Shown here: piece by piece, positions 1 through 8,583 of the stretch
Numbering within the stretch: the stretch's first letter is position 1
Layout of the letters: every line of letters starts with the position of its first letter
Assembly (NCBI GenBank): GCA_901472505.1
Contig: LR590468.1
Location: forward strand, 186,001 to 250,000
From: Proteus vulgaris
GTDB lineage: Bacteria; Pseudomonadota; Gammaproteobacteria; Enterobacterales; Enterobacteriaceae
Length of the DNA stretch: 64,000 nt
Direction of reading: 5' to 3'
Notes under the pieces: generated by a model
The model's database searches: none
The model's input: the letters and a program-made list of their open reading frames with translations, nothing else
Told to the model about the DNA's origin: nothing
Position numbers and translations under genes: made by a program

Positions 1-181
1 CAGCTTCATGATCTAAATGAAAATAATTATTTTTGTATGAATCCTCAAATAGCGTTAAAACTATTGCCATATCAATAAGATGATTTTCCATTGAAAATAA
101 TAAATTATTCAATTCAAAAGCTTTGTCTTTATCATCTAATTGTATCCATGTTCCGGGGTATTCAATATTTAAAATATACAA
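1..181 (-). CDS. Unidentified phage gene, 5' part only
   Basis: An open frame runs on the minus strand from a possible TTG start at 179-181 off the left edge. AGGA lies a few bases upstream of the TTG. The visible product, about 60 residues, is acidic and has no motif I recognise. It lies downstream of the small terminase gene in the same direction, where a large terminase gene would often be expected, so it may be a cargo gene. No ATG fits the frame and the real start is uncertain. Confidence 0.35.
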   Translation of the reverse strand, partial: MYILNIEYPGTWIQLDDKDKAFELNNLLFSMENHLIDMAIVLTLFEDSYKNNYFHLDHEA

Positions 182-300
182 AATACATTTCCTGAGACAT
201 TATAAAAAATTATATAGTTAATAAGGTAGCATATATATTACCCCTTTTCTTTATTGTTTCATTAGCTATATATACAAAATATACAAACCTAACCTTGATA

Positions 301-1320
301 CTAATTAAGCTTTTTACTTCTTAACAAAACTAATTGATCGAAGCTCAGATGACTTAAATCGATCCCTGTTGTTTGAATAGTCCCACCATCGGCACCAGTT
401 AATTCCGTCTTGTTCTTCAGCATGCCTAAATGCTGTGCAACCATCTTAAGCGCTTCATCTTGATTACGAGTAATAACTTCGACGCCGAATTTACCTTCTT
501 TCACGCCAGCAAATACTCGACGCGCTGGCCCTGTTAAATCACGCGTATCATGGAAATGCGCCCGACCAATACCAGCACCATTACAGCGGGGGCAATCAGG
601 ATTTGGATCTAATGTTTCATCGTAACCGTATCCCCCAACATCTTGTGGAGGCGGTTTCTTTGCTACGACTGCTTTTTTAATAGCATCTTCAAACTCTATC
701 GAATCACGCCACTGATAATTAAAACCAAAACCCCAGCAATGACGACAACATAATCGACGGTATTCGGTCAACTCGTTAACGTCTGCAGTTGCGATATCCC
801 ACCACATTTTTAATACGGCATCTTGGGTTATCTCTGTTCTGCGTTCCCGTTCGGCTAATGCGTCAGTGATTGCTCGTGAAACCTTAGCATTTCTTAGCAT
901 TCGAGTAGCATTGACATAAGCTGTATTTCCTTCGCCTTTATAACCGGCTCGCTTATATGCCCCTGTTCGATTTAAGTCGATGAGGTATTCACTAACAAAT
1001 TTAATCTGTTGTTCTGTTAGCCCATAATTGCGCAGACTAAACGTGTTTTCATTATCGTGCGTATTACTGACTCCATTGCTCTGCGCATCGGGTATATCAC
1101 TATTGCGCATTAGCTCTTTTGCGCTTTCTTTTTTCTGCGTAGTGCGCAATTTTTTGTGCGCAGTTTTTTGCGCATTCTGCGCACGGGATATTTTGATATA
1201 TCGTCGGGCTGTTGCGTAGTTTAATTCCTTTAGTTCGCACCACTCTTTAGGGGATATTCCTGTTATAGCATGTTCGGCGAGGAACTGTTGTTGTAGCATC
1301 CCCCAATCCGGTTTTGCCAT
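301..1320 (-). CDS. Phage terminase small subunit
   Basis: This 339-residue protein should recognise phage DNA and start packaging together with the large terminase. Residues ~100-160 (LTEQQIKFVSEYL, then GYKGEGNTAYVNATR and RNAKVSRAI) match the terminase_2 family pattern. The first ~35 residues form a separate basic helix-turn-helix-like segment. Residues ~190-250 carry paired cysteine motifs (CCRHCWG and CPRCNGAG) like the CxxCxGxG knuckles of DnaJ, so a zinc site is likely. AAGGAGAT lies upstream of the ATG. The large subunit is not in the window and presumably lies to the left. Confidence 0.8.
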   Translation of the reverse strand: MAKPDWGMLQQQFLAEHAITGISPKEWCELKELNYATARRYIKISRAQNAQKTAHKKLRTTQKKESAKELMRNSDIPDAQSNGVSNTHDNENTFSLRNYGLTEQQIKFVSEYLIDLNRTGAYKRAGYKGEGNTAYVNATRMLRNAKVSRAITDALAERERRTEITQDAVLKMWWDIATADVNELTEYRRLCCRHCWGFGFNYQWRDSIEFEDAIKKAVVAKKPPPQDVGGYGYDETLDPNPDCPRCNGAGIGRAHFHDTRDLTGPARRVFAGVKEGKFGVEVITRNQDEALKMVAQHLGMLKNKTELTGADGGTIQTTGIDLSHLSFDQLVLLRSKKLN

Positions 1321-1854
1321 TGTGTTTATCTCCTTAGCCTATTAAAAAGCCCTCTCGAAAGTAGGCTTTGTGATTGACTCTTATGAATTGTACTCGTCTC
1401 TCCGGTTGTCACGCCCTTTCTTCTACCTACAGCTGACGTTGCTGATAATGACCGAAAAATATAACAAAATGGTGGTATTCATTGTTTTTGATTCTCACTA
1501 TGCGCTCACTGTGAGGTAATGCAGGTCATAGCTAACATAGGAGACAGCGACAATACGACGCATTAAAAAACCGCTATTACAACAAGACTGTTGTTTTCTA
1601 AAAACTTACGTTGATTATTAACAGATTGGCTTGCTGGGTATTGGTAATCTATTGTTTTCACATATGCTAGTGAAAGCCCTGTGGGAGCCCAAACTCACAG
1701 GGTTATTTTTATCTTGTTTTTTTATTTAGGTAAGAGATAGGTTAATCAGAATTATCAATCTAGTATATATACCTACTTAAGCTATACTAAGTAATCATCA
1801 CTATACTTTGATTAATATCCTGTTAGTTTGCCCATGCACCCATGCTGGGCTTTT
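1321..1854. other. 534-base gap in the late region
   Basis: No convincing gene is visible between the terminase and spanin genes. The gap holds two hairpins, listed separately. The rest shows no ORF with a ribosome binding site. Confidence 0.5.
1677..1710 (+). terminator. Hairpin followed by T-rich tract
   Basis: CCCTGTG at 1677-1683 pairs with CACAGGG at 1696-1702, followed by TTATTTTT. The loop can also pair internally. It could stop plus-strand transcription, but no plus-strand gene is visible upstream. Confidence 0.45.
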
Positions 1855-1856
1855 TT
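1830..1856 (+). terminator. Rho-independent terminator-like hairpin
   Basis: GCCCA at 1830-1834 pairs with TGGGC at 1846-1850, followed by six T. It lies just beyond the stop of the Rz gene, which is transcribed in the opposite direction. Confidence 0.45.
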
Positions 1857-2307
1857 AGTTCACACACTCCATTCTAATGTAATCCTGCAATCCTAATATT
1901 ACTTGCTCTGACTGTGCAATTCGCTCTCTGAGTAACCAATAATTTCGGATAGCGGTGTCAGTAGGTCGGGCGGTGGTTGCATCATCCACGCCGGAGGTGG
2001 TAACGCCTTCGGATTTTGGACAGTTGGCTTTGATGTACACCCGCTCAGGATGACGCTCACTAAGATCACGTAACTGGCTAATTTCAGTTTTAGCATTATC
2101 GAGTTCCTGCGTATGTTTTACATCTAGATCATGAAGGGATTTTATGCGTGCTTGGTAATCTTGATTGATATTGACTTGCTCATTGAACGAACTAGTAAGT
2201 AATTTGTGATTAGCTTTTAACGTTCCATAGTCATCTATTACCAACCAGAGCCAGAACGCCAATACTACACAACCACCAGCGAGTAATTTGGTGATATTCA
2301 TAGACAT
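1855..2307 (-). CDS. Inner-membrane spanin, Rz-like
   Basis: This is a roughly 150-residue Rz-type i-spanin of the lysis cassette. It has one N-terminal membrane segment (residues ~5-25, rich in L, A, V, W), then a charged periplasmic helical region typical of Rz. The frame extends to 2328, but the start at 2307 overlaps the endolysin stop as TAATG, so I prefer it. A lipoprotein gene (Rz1) is embedded in another frame inside it, which is the classical Rz/Rz1 layout. The pair is known to fuse inner and outer membranes at the end of lysis. Confidence 0.8.
   Translation of the reverse strand: MSMNITKLLAGGCVVLAFWLWLVIDDYGTLKANHKLLTSSFNEQVNINQDYQARIKSLHDLDVKHTQELDNAKTEISQLRDLSERHPERVYIKANCPKSEGVTTSGVDDATTARPTDTAIRNYWLLRERIAQSEQVILGLQDYIRMECVN
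1899..2096 (-). CDS. Outer-membrane spanin lipoprotein, Rz1-like
   Basis: The 65-residue product has a short hydrophobic signal with lipobox LSGC (Cys at residue 20), then a proline-rich stretch with PPP repeats. These are the hallmarks of Rz1 o-spanins. It lies wholly inside the Rz gene in another frame. Embedding, lipobox and proline content together make the assignment firm despite the small size. Confidence 0.8.
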   Translation of the reverse strand: MLKLKLASYVILVSVILSGCTSKPTVQNPKALPPPAWMMQPPPDLLTPLSEIIGYSESELHSQSK

Positions 2308-2699
2308 TATGCTGGATATGATTTCCACGTTAATTGAAAATGAGGGCCATCTTTAAATGAATCCCAATTACCGCCCCACTCAACATCAATACCAAACTCT
2401 TTACCTGCTTGGATCATCGCTTCAGCCACTTTTTTAAAGTATGACCATTCTTGCCAAGGTATTGAGCCATTCACGATAGGAGCACAATCCACAGCATGGC
2501 CAGTAAGATGCCGACTATTCATCGTTCGACTTTTACCATTAATGACCAACTGACGTTGACGAGCTTCATTACGCTTTCCTTCAATAACCATAAAATCGAC
2601 ATCTGTTAATTCAAGTGCTCGTCGAGTTACTTTGACTAAATCAGGATGAACACCCTGCATGTTCTTTTCACTACGTGTACTAAATACAAATTTACTCAC
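2307..2699 (-). CDS. Endolysin, M15-family L-alanyl-D-glutamate peptidase
   Basis: This 130-residue enzyme cuts the peptide part of peptidoglycan. The zinc-peptidase signature of the VanY/M15 group is visible: SRHLTGHAVDCAP (first His and Asp ligands), then EWGGNWDSFKDGPHFQL (catalytic Glu/Asp area and last His). It resembles the T5-type endolysins. It starts with GTG overlapping the holin stop by 8 bases, with AAGGAAGG upstream. There is no signal peptide, so export to the wall should depend on the upstream holin. Confidence 0.85.
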   Translation of the reverse strand: MSKFVFSTRSEKNMQGVHPDLVKVTRRALELTDVDFMVIEGKRNEARQRQLVINGKSRTMNSRHLTGHAVDCAPIVNGSIPWQEWSYFKKVAEAMIQAGKEFGIDVEWGGNWDSFKDGPHFQLTWKSYPA

Positions 2700-2997
2700 C
2701 GCTAACCTTCCTTAAAAACCGTTTTTCTAGTGTTTTAATTAACTCAGCTCCAGACCAACCGGCTAAACCAGCAATCCCACCAGCGAGTTCTGGAACCCAC
2801 TCATAATAGCTAGACGCTAGGTACACCATTGCACCAGCAAAAATAGAGACGATAACTTGAAGGAAAAATACTCCCCAACTTATATGCTCCCCATTCAACG
2901 CTTTATAAGCACAACTAGCTGCAGTGCCTAACAAAGTCATAACGCTGATAAGTATGCCCACAAGCCAGTTATAGTTATTGGGGTCTTTATATGGCAT
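2692..2997 (-). CDS. Phage holin
   Basis: A 101-residue membrane protein with two or three hydrophobic helices (roughly residues 11-30, 43-62 and 70-88) and a basic C-terminus. It precedes the endolysin by overlap, so it is the expected holin. The frame could start at 3006, but the GGGGAGG ribosome binding site almost touches that ATG. The ATG at 2997 has the usual spacing. Two closely spaced Met starts are reminiscent of dual-start lambda S holins, although I cannot show that both are used. Confidence 0.75.
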   Translation of the reverse strand: MPYKDPNNYNWLVGILISVMTLLGTAASCAYKALNGEHISWGVFFLQVIVSIFAGAMVYLASSYYEWVPELAGGIAGLAGWSGAELIKTLEKRFLRKVSGE

Positions 2998-3060
2998 TTT
3001 CTTCATACCTCCCCCTTAGCTTGGGGCTTATTAGTTAATAAAAGTCGGAATTAGTCATAA

Positions 3061-4113
3061 TCACTTTCGTAATCTAAACTGTTCTATTTCCAGTGTGGTT
3101 TGTTCAAATCGCTCTTTCTCAAGTTCAACCCCAAGAACTCGACGATTTAACTTTAATGCAGACTTTAGTGTTGCACCTGACCCCATAAAAAAATCAGCAA
3201 CCAGATCACCTTCGCGACTGCTTGAACGAATAATGTGTTCCATCATTTCTGCTGGTTTTTCACAAGGATGTTTACCTGCGTAATATTGCACAGGCGGATA
3301 CGTCCACACATCGGTGTAAGGAACATCAACGGTGACAGAAAAAGGACGACGTAATAATTGATATTGTTCAGCAAGCTCTTGGTACTCTCGACTAAGAGAA
3401 ACCTGCACCTCTATCAAATCAGCATGATCACGATTTAAAGGATTACTACTAAACTTTTCACTTGCTACACGCTGAAACAGCTCCTGCAGTTTTTTGTAAT
3501 CAGACTCACTAGGTAGTTGCCATTGGCTATAACTAAACCAATGTGAAGCCATTTGCTTACCTGTTACCTGCTTTATTTCTTTTGCTGTTATTCCTAACGA
3601 TTCGCGTGCAGATTTAAAATACTCAATTAAAGGCTTAAATACGTTTTCTTTAAGCGCTTTGCATTGCTGAAGATAGACACTGCTTTTACCCTTATATGGG
3701 CTTTGATAATGTTCAGCAAATAAAATTCTTTCAGTGCTTGGAAAGAAACTGCGTAAATCGGCTTTACATGCCCTGCGCCAAGGCCCTGATGGTTTAGCCC
3801 ATACAATGTGACTTAAAATATTAAATCTTTCACGGACGAGTAATTCAGTATCTGACGCTAGTTTCGAACCGCAAAATATATAAAGACTACCGTTAGGCTT
3901 TAATACCCGCCAAAATTCTGCAAGTATTTCATCAAGCCAAGATAAATATGATGTTACGTTTTCCCACTGATTATCCCAACTACAAGACTTCACCTGAAAG
4001 TAAGGCGGGTCAGTTGCGATTAAATCAATACAATTATCGGGAAGTGTTTTTATATAGCTGAGTGAGTCATCATTGACTAAATTCACACTGTTTAAATTCA
4101 CAGTATTTTTCAT
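3061..4113 (-). CDS. Site-specific DNA methyltransferase (N6-adenine or N4-cytosine)
   Basis: The 350-residue protein has the motif order of beta-class amino-methyltransferases: the catalytic motif DPPYFQV at ~35-41 comes first, and the SAM-binding motif FFMGSGAT lies near residue 310. The middle (~130-240) is a variable target-recognition region. It sits between the Q-like region and the lysis genes, so it is probably expressed late or semi-late, perhaps to modify phage DNA before packaging. No cognate restriction enzyme is adjacent. The target sequence cannot be read from the protein. Confidence 0.85.
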   Translation of the reverse strand: MKNTVNLNSVNLVNDDSLSYIKTLPDNCIDLIATDPPYFQVKSCSWDNQWENVTSYLSWLDEILAEFWRVLKPNGSLYIFCGSKLASDTELLVRERFNILSHIVWAKPSGPWRRACKADLRSFFPSTERILFAEHYQSPYKGKSSVYLQQCKALKENVFKPLIEYFKSARESLGITAKEIKQVTGKQMASHWFSYSQWQLPSESDYKKLQELFQRVASEKFSSNPLNRDHADLIEVQVSLSREYQELAEQYQLLRRPFSVTVDVPYTDVWTYPPVQYYAGKHPCEKPAEMMEHIIRSSSREGDLVADFFMGSGATLKSALKLNRRVLGVELEKERFEQTTLEIEQFRLRK

Positions 4114-4255
4114 AGATCAGGAGAACCTTTTTTGATAAGCTCACCATGCTTTGTGCACATAAGCAGTGGGCTTTAGTTTGTCCGTGATCTACCAGAACGG
4201 GTGAATGACTGTAAAGGTGCTACCAACACTTTTACAGTCGCCCATTTTCACAGTA

Positions 4256-4453
4256 TTAGATATTTTGAAATGTATTTCCTTTGATGTTTTCTTTGATTAG
4301 TCCCGCCATTGCCAACTGCGTTAATATCAATTGGCAACGTTCCTCAGTTAAATAGGTGCATTCTGCAACTTCATTTACCGTAACCTCTATCGTGTGCGGA
4401 ACAACTTCAAAAACAAGTCTTGCCTCTTCTGTCATATCACTATGTTTTAACAT
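4256..4453 (-). CDS. Small winged-helix-like phage protein
   Basis: This 65-residue ORF reads as a helix-turn-helix or winged-helix pattern: VTVNEVAECTYLTEERC, then ILTQLAMAGLIKEN, which resembles the recognition half of MarR/Lrp-type wings. It lies between Q and the methyltransferase in the same direction. The function is unknown. It could be a small regulator of late genes. Confidence 0.5.
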   Translation of the reverse strand: MLKHSDMTEEARLVFEVVPHTIEVTVNEVAECTYLTEERCQLILTQLAMAGLIKENIKGNTFQNI

Positions 4454-4543
4454 GATATTTTAATACCTTTGGTCAGTTATTGGTCGTGAACACACATGTA
4501 ACTCTGAACAAAGGAAACAGCAACTCTTATCTGTTTTAGACAC

Positions 4544-4570
4544 AAAAAAACCCAGCGCTTAGGCTGGGTT
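4544..4570 (-). terminator. Terminator downstream of Q-like gene
   Basis: On the minus strand AACCCAGC pairs with GCTGGGTT, followed by seven T. It lies about 45 bases past the stop of the Q-like antiterminator. In lambdoid phages Q acts on a terminator in this position (tR'), so this is a candidate target. Confidence 0.7.
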
Positions 4571-4615
4571 AGTTTGTCACTGTATAAAAACGGCAACTTA
4601 TACTTAAATAGTGGA

Positions 4616-5149
4616 TCATTGGCTCAAAGAAGTCAACACGTTCTTACTATTATTTTTACTTTTCCACTCTTTTTCTCGTTTTTTAAATGCATCTTTTAAA
4701 TGTGGGTAAATTAAATATTCAGCTGAACTAATTATGTCCTCAATTTCTCTTCTGCATGTAGACATAGAAGGTTTTCTATATTCTATCGTTCTATTGCGTC
4801 TAATCATTTGGCGCGGTTTCGCTATATTGTGGTAATAACGAGCAATAGCGCGATCTGAGCTACCAAAGGCATAACGCAGTAATAAGAGCGTAAACGCTAT
4901 TCTGTCTATGTGATAAATTTTATCGACCACTTTAGCGATCAACATCCCGTCATCGTCATTACACATTTCTCGCTCAGGATAATCACGCCTTTCTACTGTC
5001 GCCATAAATTCAGCAATAATACTGCTTTGCCTTTTTTCTATCCTCCCTGAATATACCCATGCTCCAAATTTTGATAACCAAGGCTGGATCCATGCAACCT
5101 GATCATCATCAAGTTTTAACCCATCAGATATACTCTTTATACTCGACAT
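4616..5149 (-). CDS. Phage antitermination protein Q-like
   Basis: The 177-residue protein has the pattern of lambdoid late antiterminators: a central RYAFGSSDRAIARYY helix-turn-helix-like segment (residues ~88-103) and a basic C-terminus. It lies at the end of the early operon, just before a strong terminator and the late genes, which is the Q position. Its start overlaps the Ref-like gene by 13 bases. Family membership is inferred from pattern and position. A few Q-type families are too divergent for me to separate by eye. Confidence 0.65.
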   Translation of the reverse strand: MSSIKSISDGLKLDDDQVAWIQPWLSKFGAWVYSGRIEKRQSSIIAEFMATVERRDYPEREMCNDDDGMLIAKVVDKIYHIDRIAFTLLLLRYAFGSSDRAIARYYHNIAKPRQMIRRNRTIEYRKPSMSTCRREIEDIISSAEYLIYPHLKDAFKKREKEWKSKNNSKNVLTSLSQ

Positions 5150-5448
5150 GCTCGTAACTCCATTACTTCTTGCTTAGTCTGTTCTAATAACTCAATCTCG
5201 CTACCATGAATTTCTTGCCATGATTTAGGTGATGCATGAAAGCCGGTTTCATAACATGCCCTATGATGTGGAGGGCATAGTGGTAAAACATCTGTATGAC
5301 TAGCCCGTTGTGCCATTCCCTGCCCCGTTCTAACATGATGAATTTCCGCTAAACTGGCTCCAAACCCCATATTGCGACAACAAATACAACCCAGCTCGGC
5401 TACATCTGATAGCCATTTCTTTTCTTCTTTGGTCTTTGATTTGATCAT
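5137..5448 (-). CDS. Ref-like RecA-dependent nuclease family protein
   Basis: The 103-residue protein matches the phage P1 Ref (recombination enhancement function) type: CICC near the N-terminus, then IHHVRTGQGMAQRASH, LCPPHHRACYETGFH and HGSEIELL. The histidine and cysteine pairs form an HNH-like metal site. P1 Ref cuts DNA held in RecA-mediated pairing; whether this one does is inference. It starts with the repeated leader sequence at 5446-5461, which also overlaps the stop of the upstream gene. Confidence 0.8.
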   Translation of the reverse strand: MIKSKTKEEKKWLSDVAELGCICCRNMGFGASLAEIHHVRTGQGMAQRASHTDVLPLCPPHHRACYETGFHASPKSWQEIHGSEIELLEQTKQEVMELRACRV

Positions 5449-5461
5449 TGGTCTTGCCTCT
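5446..5461 (-). promoter_or_regulatory. Repeated start-associated leader, copy 1
   Basis: Reading on the minus strand, AGAGGCAAGACCAATG leads directly into the Ref-like gene. The same 16 bases precede other genes of this prophage on both strands. GAGG can act as the ribosome binding site; the remaining conserved bases are not needed for that. Confidence 0.7.
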
Positions 5462-6053
5462 ACGTGAAACTTAATAATTGAGATACTGCATTTTCTACAG
5501 CTTTTTGAGTGGGGAATTGCTTACGAAGGATAAAATTCCAAAGCACATCAAGTGTGGCTTTGTAGAGTTCGCTAAATGCTAGGTCATCCATATTTGCAAA
5601 ACTAATTGATTTAGCGACACGACGTAAACTACCGTCTGGCATTTCAAACGTGTCGTAATAACCGGCTTGTTCTACAACCCAATAGCGAAAAGCATCAAAT
5701 GATTTTGTTGCTGAGATATTTTGTGCACGATTTTGTGCAACTTCTTCTAGATAGATATCGGATGCAGATAATAGAGCGTCAGCATTATCTGTGTAATATG
5801 AAAGGAATGTGATGTAACCACGCACGAGTTCTTTTTCTTCAGGTGAAATGGTACCGCCAACAGGTTCCCAATATTCATACCCTAAGTTGAGTAATGCGAA
5901 GTACTTACGATGGAATCGAGGGTTACGGGCTTTCTTTAAATTAGCTGAAAGCACATCACCACATTTGATTTTTGAATGCAGAAAATCTCTCGTAACAGGG
6001 TTAGCCGGTACAAGAGTATCGTTAGACATTTTGATAAAGCTATGCTGTGCCAT
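5460..6053 (-). CDS. DUF1367 family phage protein
   Basis: The 197-residue protein fits DUF1367: an N-terminal stretch ending ARNPRFHRKYFALLNLGYEYW, then a helical body. This family is found in lambdoid prophages next to Ref-like nucleases and Q, as here. Its role is unknown. The stop codon overlaps the repeated leader of the next gene. GAGAG lies upstream of the ATG. Confidence 0.75.
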   Translation of the reverse strand: MAQHSFIKMSNDTLVPANPVTRDFLHSKIKCGDVLSANLKKARNPRFHRKYFALLNLGYEYWEPVGGTISPEEKELVRGYITFLSYYTDNADALLSASDIYLEEVAQNRAQNISATKSFDAFRYWVVEQAGYYDTFEMPDGSLRRVAKSISFANMDDLAFSELYKATLDVLWNFILRKQFPTQKAVENAVSQLLSFT

Positions 6054-6114
6054 ACTTGACTCTCAGTTGACACAGCAAATATTTAGGATTGGGTGTTCAG
6101 GCCAATTTCTATAA

Positions 6115-6924
6115 TTATACTATAGATATATTATTTTCTATAATTTCCTGAAGTTCTTTTATTGATAAAGCAGGTCTTTTCCTATGTAACATTCTGTGGC
6201 AATTTGGGCATACAGGTCTTAAATCTTCAATTGGATCTATTTCATGCTCTTCAGCAAAATCTGCTAACTGGTTAAGATGATGCACTTCAATAAAATTTCG
6301 ACCCAATTCACCATAACGATGATAAAAATCAAAACCACAAATACAACAAATGTATCCATGTTTAGTTAAGCATATTTCCCTAGCTTTAGAATCTCTATCG
6401 TAAGTTGTAACTGTAATCTTCCTTGGTTTACCCTCAAAATAATATTTTGTATCTACTTCACGAATATTATATTCTGAAATGGAACCAATTTTTGATTCAA
6501 TAGCTAACAATAATTGTTCAGCTAATTCTTCGGAAAAACTTTGTCCATTAGATTGAATTCTCCAAGTCTTATTTCTAGGGTTAGGGTATTTTTCTAATAA
6601 TTCATCCCTTGATAAAATAGGTTTATCTGATAATACCGTGAAAGAGAGTATAGCTTTACCTTCAGTTTTACCTTTTTTTGCCTTAATATCATTTGAAGAA
6701 GGCTGGTTTTCTATTGTTCCAATAATTTCACCTAATCCAATAATCCCTCTCTCACCATCACCTGTTTGTAATAAAAAGAACATATCGCCTTTATTTATAT
6801 TCTTGATGTTTTGGCTAGTCCATATTTGACTATAATATTCCCCATTATTAACTTTACAAACACCTTCTATTTGATCTTTCCATTCCCAACAATCAGGATC
6901 CCAAATGTAAATATAGTAATTCAT
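6115..6924 (-). CDS. EVE-like/HNH endonuclease (type IV restriction-like)
   Basis: This 269-residue protein has two parts. Residues ~1-75 have the W-rich pattern of PUA/EVE-type modified-base readers (IYIWDPDCWEW, then NINKGDMFFLLQTG and GIIGLGEI). Residues ~185-255 form an HNH nuclease: CCICGFDF, FIEVHHLNQL, PVCPNCHRMLHR. Such fusions are known or suspected to cut modified DNA. It sits inside the phage early operon with gaps of about 60 and 90 bases and a near-perfect AGGAGG site. It is also more AT-rich than its neighbours. I infer a cargo gene that defends the lysogen; a role in phage recombination is the alternative. Confidence 0.75.
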   Translation of the reverse strand: MNYYIYIWDPDCWEWKDQIEGVCKVNNGEYYSQIWTSQNIKNINKGDMFFLLQTGDGERGIIGLGEIIGTIENQPSSNDIKAKKGKTEGKAILSFTVLSDKPILSRDELLEKYPNPRNKTWRIQSNGQSFSEELAEQLLLAIESKIGSISEYNIREVDTKYYFEGKPRKITVTTYDRDSKAREICLTKHGYICCICGFDFYHRYGELGRNFIEVHHLNQLADFAEEHEIDPIEDLRPVCPNCHRMLHRKRPALSIKELQEIIENNISIV

Positions 6925-7013
6925 AAACCCTCCTAATCTATTATAAATAGAATAGTAAATTTTACTTCATATCGATGTGTTGTATTCCAAATATTTAGAA
7001 TTCATAAACATAA

Positions 7014-7190
7014 TTACCTCGTCGATTTTTGTGGTTTAACCTTAGGTTGATAAGGTGCTTTTGTTCTCGCTCTTGCTGACGCATGGAGACGGTCAATATG
7101 ACACTGTGTATGGTCTAACCCATCATCAGGTAATATAGGGTGATTATCACGAACAAGAAATTCGTGAGTAAGAGCGTCTTTAATTAACAT
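7014..7190 (-). CDS. Small phage protein, 58 residues
   Basis: A 58-residue ORF, basic at its C-terminus, with two His and one Cys (HTQCHIDRLH). It begins at the repeated leader (7188-7202), which is the main support for it being real. No family recognised. It lies 20 bases after the DnaB-like gene. Confidence 0.6.
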   Translation of the reverse strand: MLIKDALTHEFLVRDNHPILPDDGLDHTQCHIDRLHASARARTKAPYQPKVKPQKSTR

Positions 7191-7202
7191 GGTCTTGCCT
7201 CT
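7188..7202 (-). promoter_or_regulatory. Repeated start-associated leader, copy 2
   Basis: On the minus strand AGAGGCAAGACCATG precedes the 58-residue ORF. It differs from the other copies only by one missing A just before the start codon. Confidence 0.7.
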
Positions 7203-7209
7203 ATTTTAA

Positions 7210-8583
7210 CTAAAATGCTTTTTCTGCGTAACGACGGCGTTTATCGCTTTGCTGTGATTGTTGTTGCATTTTGGACACTTCTGACGCTGTAATTTGGTCG
7301 GTAGGCAGATAGTGGCCATTCTTAAACTCTTGATAGACGGTACCGGTTTCTCCATGCCTAAATTTATCAATAATGATCTCGGCATAATTTTTCGCGGGGC
7401 TATTTGGGTTATATACGGCCTCCCTATATGTAAATAAAATTAAGTCAGCATCTTGCTCTAAGCTACCAGAGTCGCGTAAATCAGCAGAAACAGGACGGCG
7501 TTGATTAATAGGTCTTTTATCAACATCACGAGATAGCTGGCTTAACGCAATAGTTGGCGTGTGTAATCGCTTTGCCAATCCTTTTAAAGATGCAGAGATT
7601 TTTGCAATTGCTAAATCATTACGTTCCGCTTTAGGTTTTTTAATTAACCCTAAATAATCAACAAAAATTCCTTTCAAATTTGGATATTTACGTTTGTGGT
7701 TTTCACTGATTGCACATATTTGTTCAATAGTTAGATTACTCGCATCGATGATATGAATATCTCTATCCATTAAATGGCCTAGTGCTGAACTTAAACGCCC
7801 CCATCCTTCATCATCCAATCGCCCACTATGTCTCAATGTTGATATTGGCAATTGTGCAGAACCGGCAACTAAACGCTCAGTGATTTGCTGATTAGACATT
7901 TCCATCGAGAAGAACAATGCACCGCCTCCATCTCTGGTCATCCCCTCAGTCATCGTTAGTGCAAGCTCTGTTTTCCCCATTCCCGGACGACCACCAATAA
8001 AAACTAAGTCTGTTGGGTTAAAGCCTCCTATTTTGTCATCTAAAGCTTCAATACCACTTTTAATCATCCCAACAGCATCTTCCCCTTTGTTTCTGCGTTC
8101 TAAAACATCCACATAGCCTTCAAGTAGTGTATTTAAATGCACAGGAAGTAGGTTCTGGCTACCAATTGTCAGCTGGCCAATTTGTGTTGCAAATTGATGA
8201 ATAAATTCTTCAGCTTGTTCATGATTATTTGCAGTAGTAATGTCATTTTGATACTTGGCGATTAATTGAATTACTTCTCTAACGCGATAATAACTATAAA
8301 CTTTTGAAGCATAGCCTTTTAAATTCGCTGTCCAAATAGGTGTTTTAGATAGCTCAAGTAAATTTGCTAAATCGCCCTTTTCACCTAGAGCGTCAGCAAT
8401 AAAAAATGGATCTATTAGAGAGCTTGCTAGTGCTTGTTTTTTAATTTCTTTGTAGACATTACGGAAATATCCAGAGCTAAACGCCTCTTCAGGTAATGTA
8501 GCTAATACCTCATACGCATCTTGACTAGCACCACCAGCTAACAAACCACTAATCACCGCATATTCTAGTTCTCTCTCATGCAT
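7210..8583 (-). CDS. Replicative DNA helicase, DnaB-like
   Basis: This 457-residue protein unwinds DNA at the phage replication fork. Motifs in order: a DnaB N-terminal helical domain (to ~110), Walker A FIGGRPGMGKTELAL (~190-205), Walker B GIFVDYLGLI (~305), then SQLSRDVDKRP and RDSGSLEQDADLILF of the RecA-like core. It overlaps the loader gene by 8 bases. Its start is preceded by AGAGGCAATCATC, a partial match to the repeated leader. A phage-encoded DnaB plus DnaC-type loader implies the phage supplies its own helicase module. Confidence 0.93.
   Translation of the reverse strand: MHERELEYAVISGLLAGGASQDAYEVLATLPEEAFSSGYFRNVYKEIKKQALASSLIDPFFIADALGEKGDLANLLELSKTPIWTANLKGYASKVYSYYRVREVIQLIAKYQNDITTANNHEQAEEFIHQFATQIGQLTIGSQNLLPVHLNTLLEGYVDVLERRNKGEDAVGMIKSGIEALDDKIGGFNPTDLVFIGGRPGMGKTELALTMTEGMTRDGGGALFFSMEMSNQQITERLVAGSAQLPISTLRHSGRLDDEGWGRLSSALGHLMDRDIHIIDASNLTIEQICAISENHKRKYPNLKGIFVDYLGLIKKPKAERNDLAIAKISASLKGLAKRLHTPTIALSQLSRDVDKRPINQRRPVSADLRDSGSLEQDADLILFTYREAVYNPNSPAKNYAEIIIDKFRHGETGTVYQEFKNGHYLPTDQITASEVSKMQQQSQQSDKRRRYAEKAF

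Noticed and set aside
1028..1219. Plus-strand ORF inside the terminase gene
   Set aside because: Shadow of the small terminase in another frame, with cysteine-rich low-complexity content.
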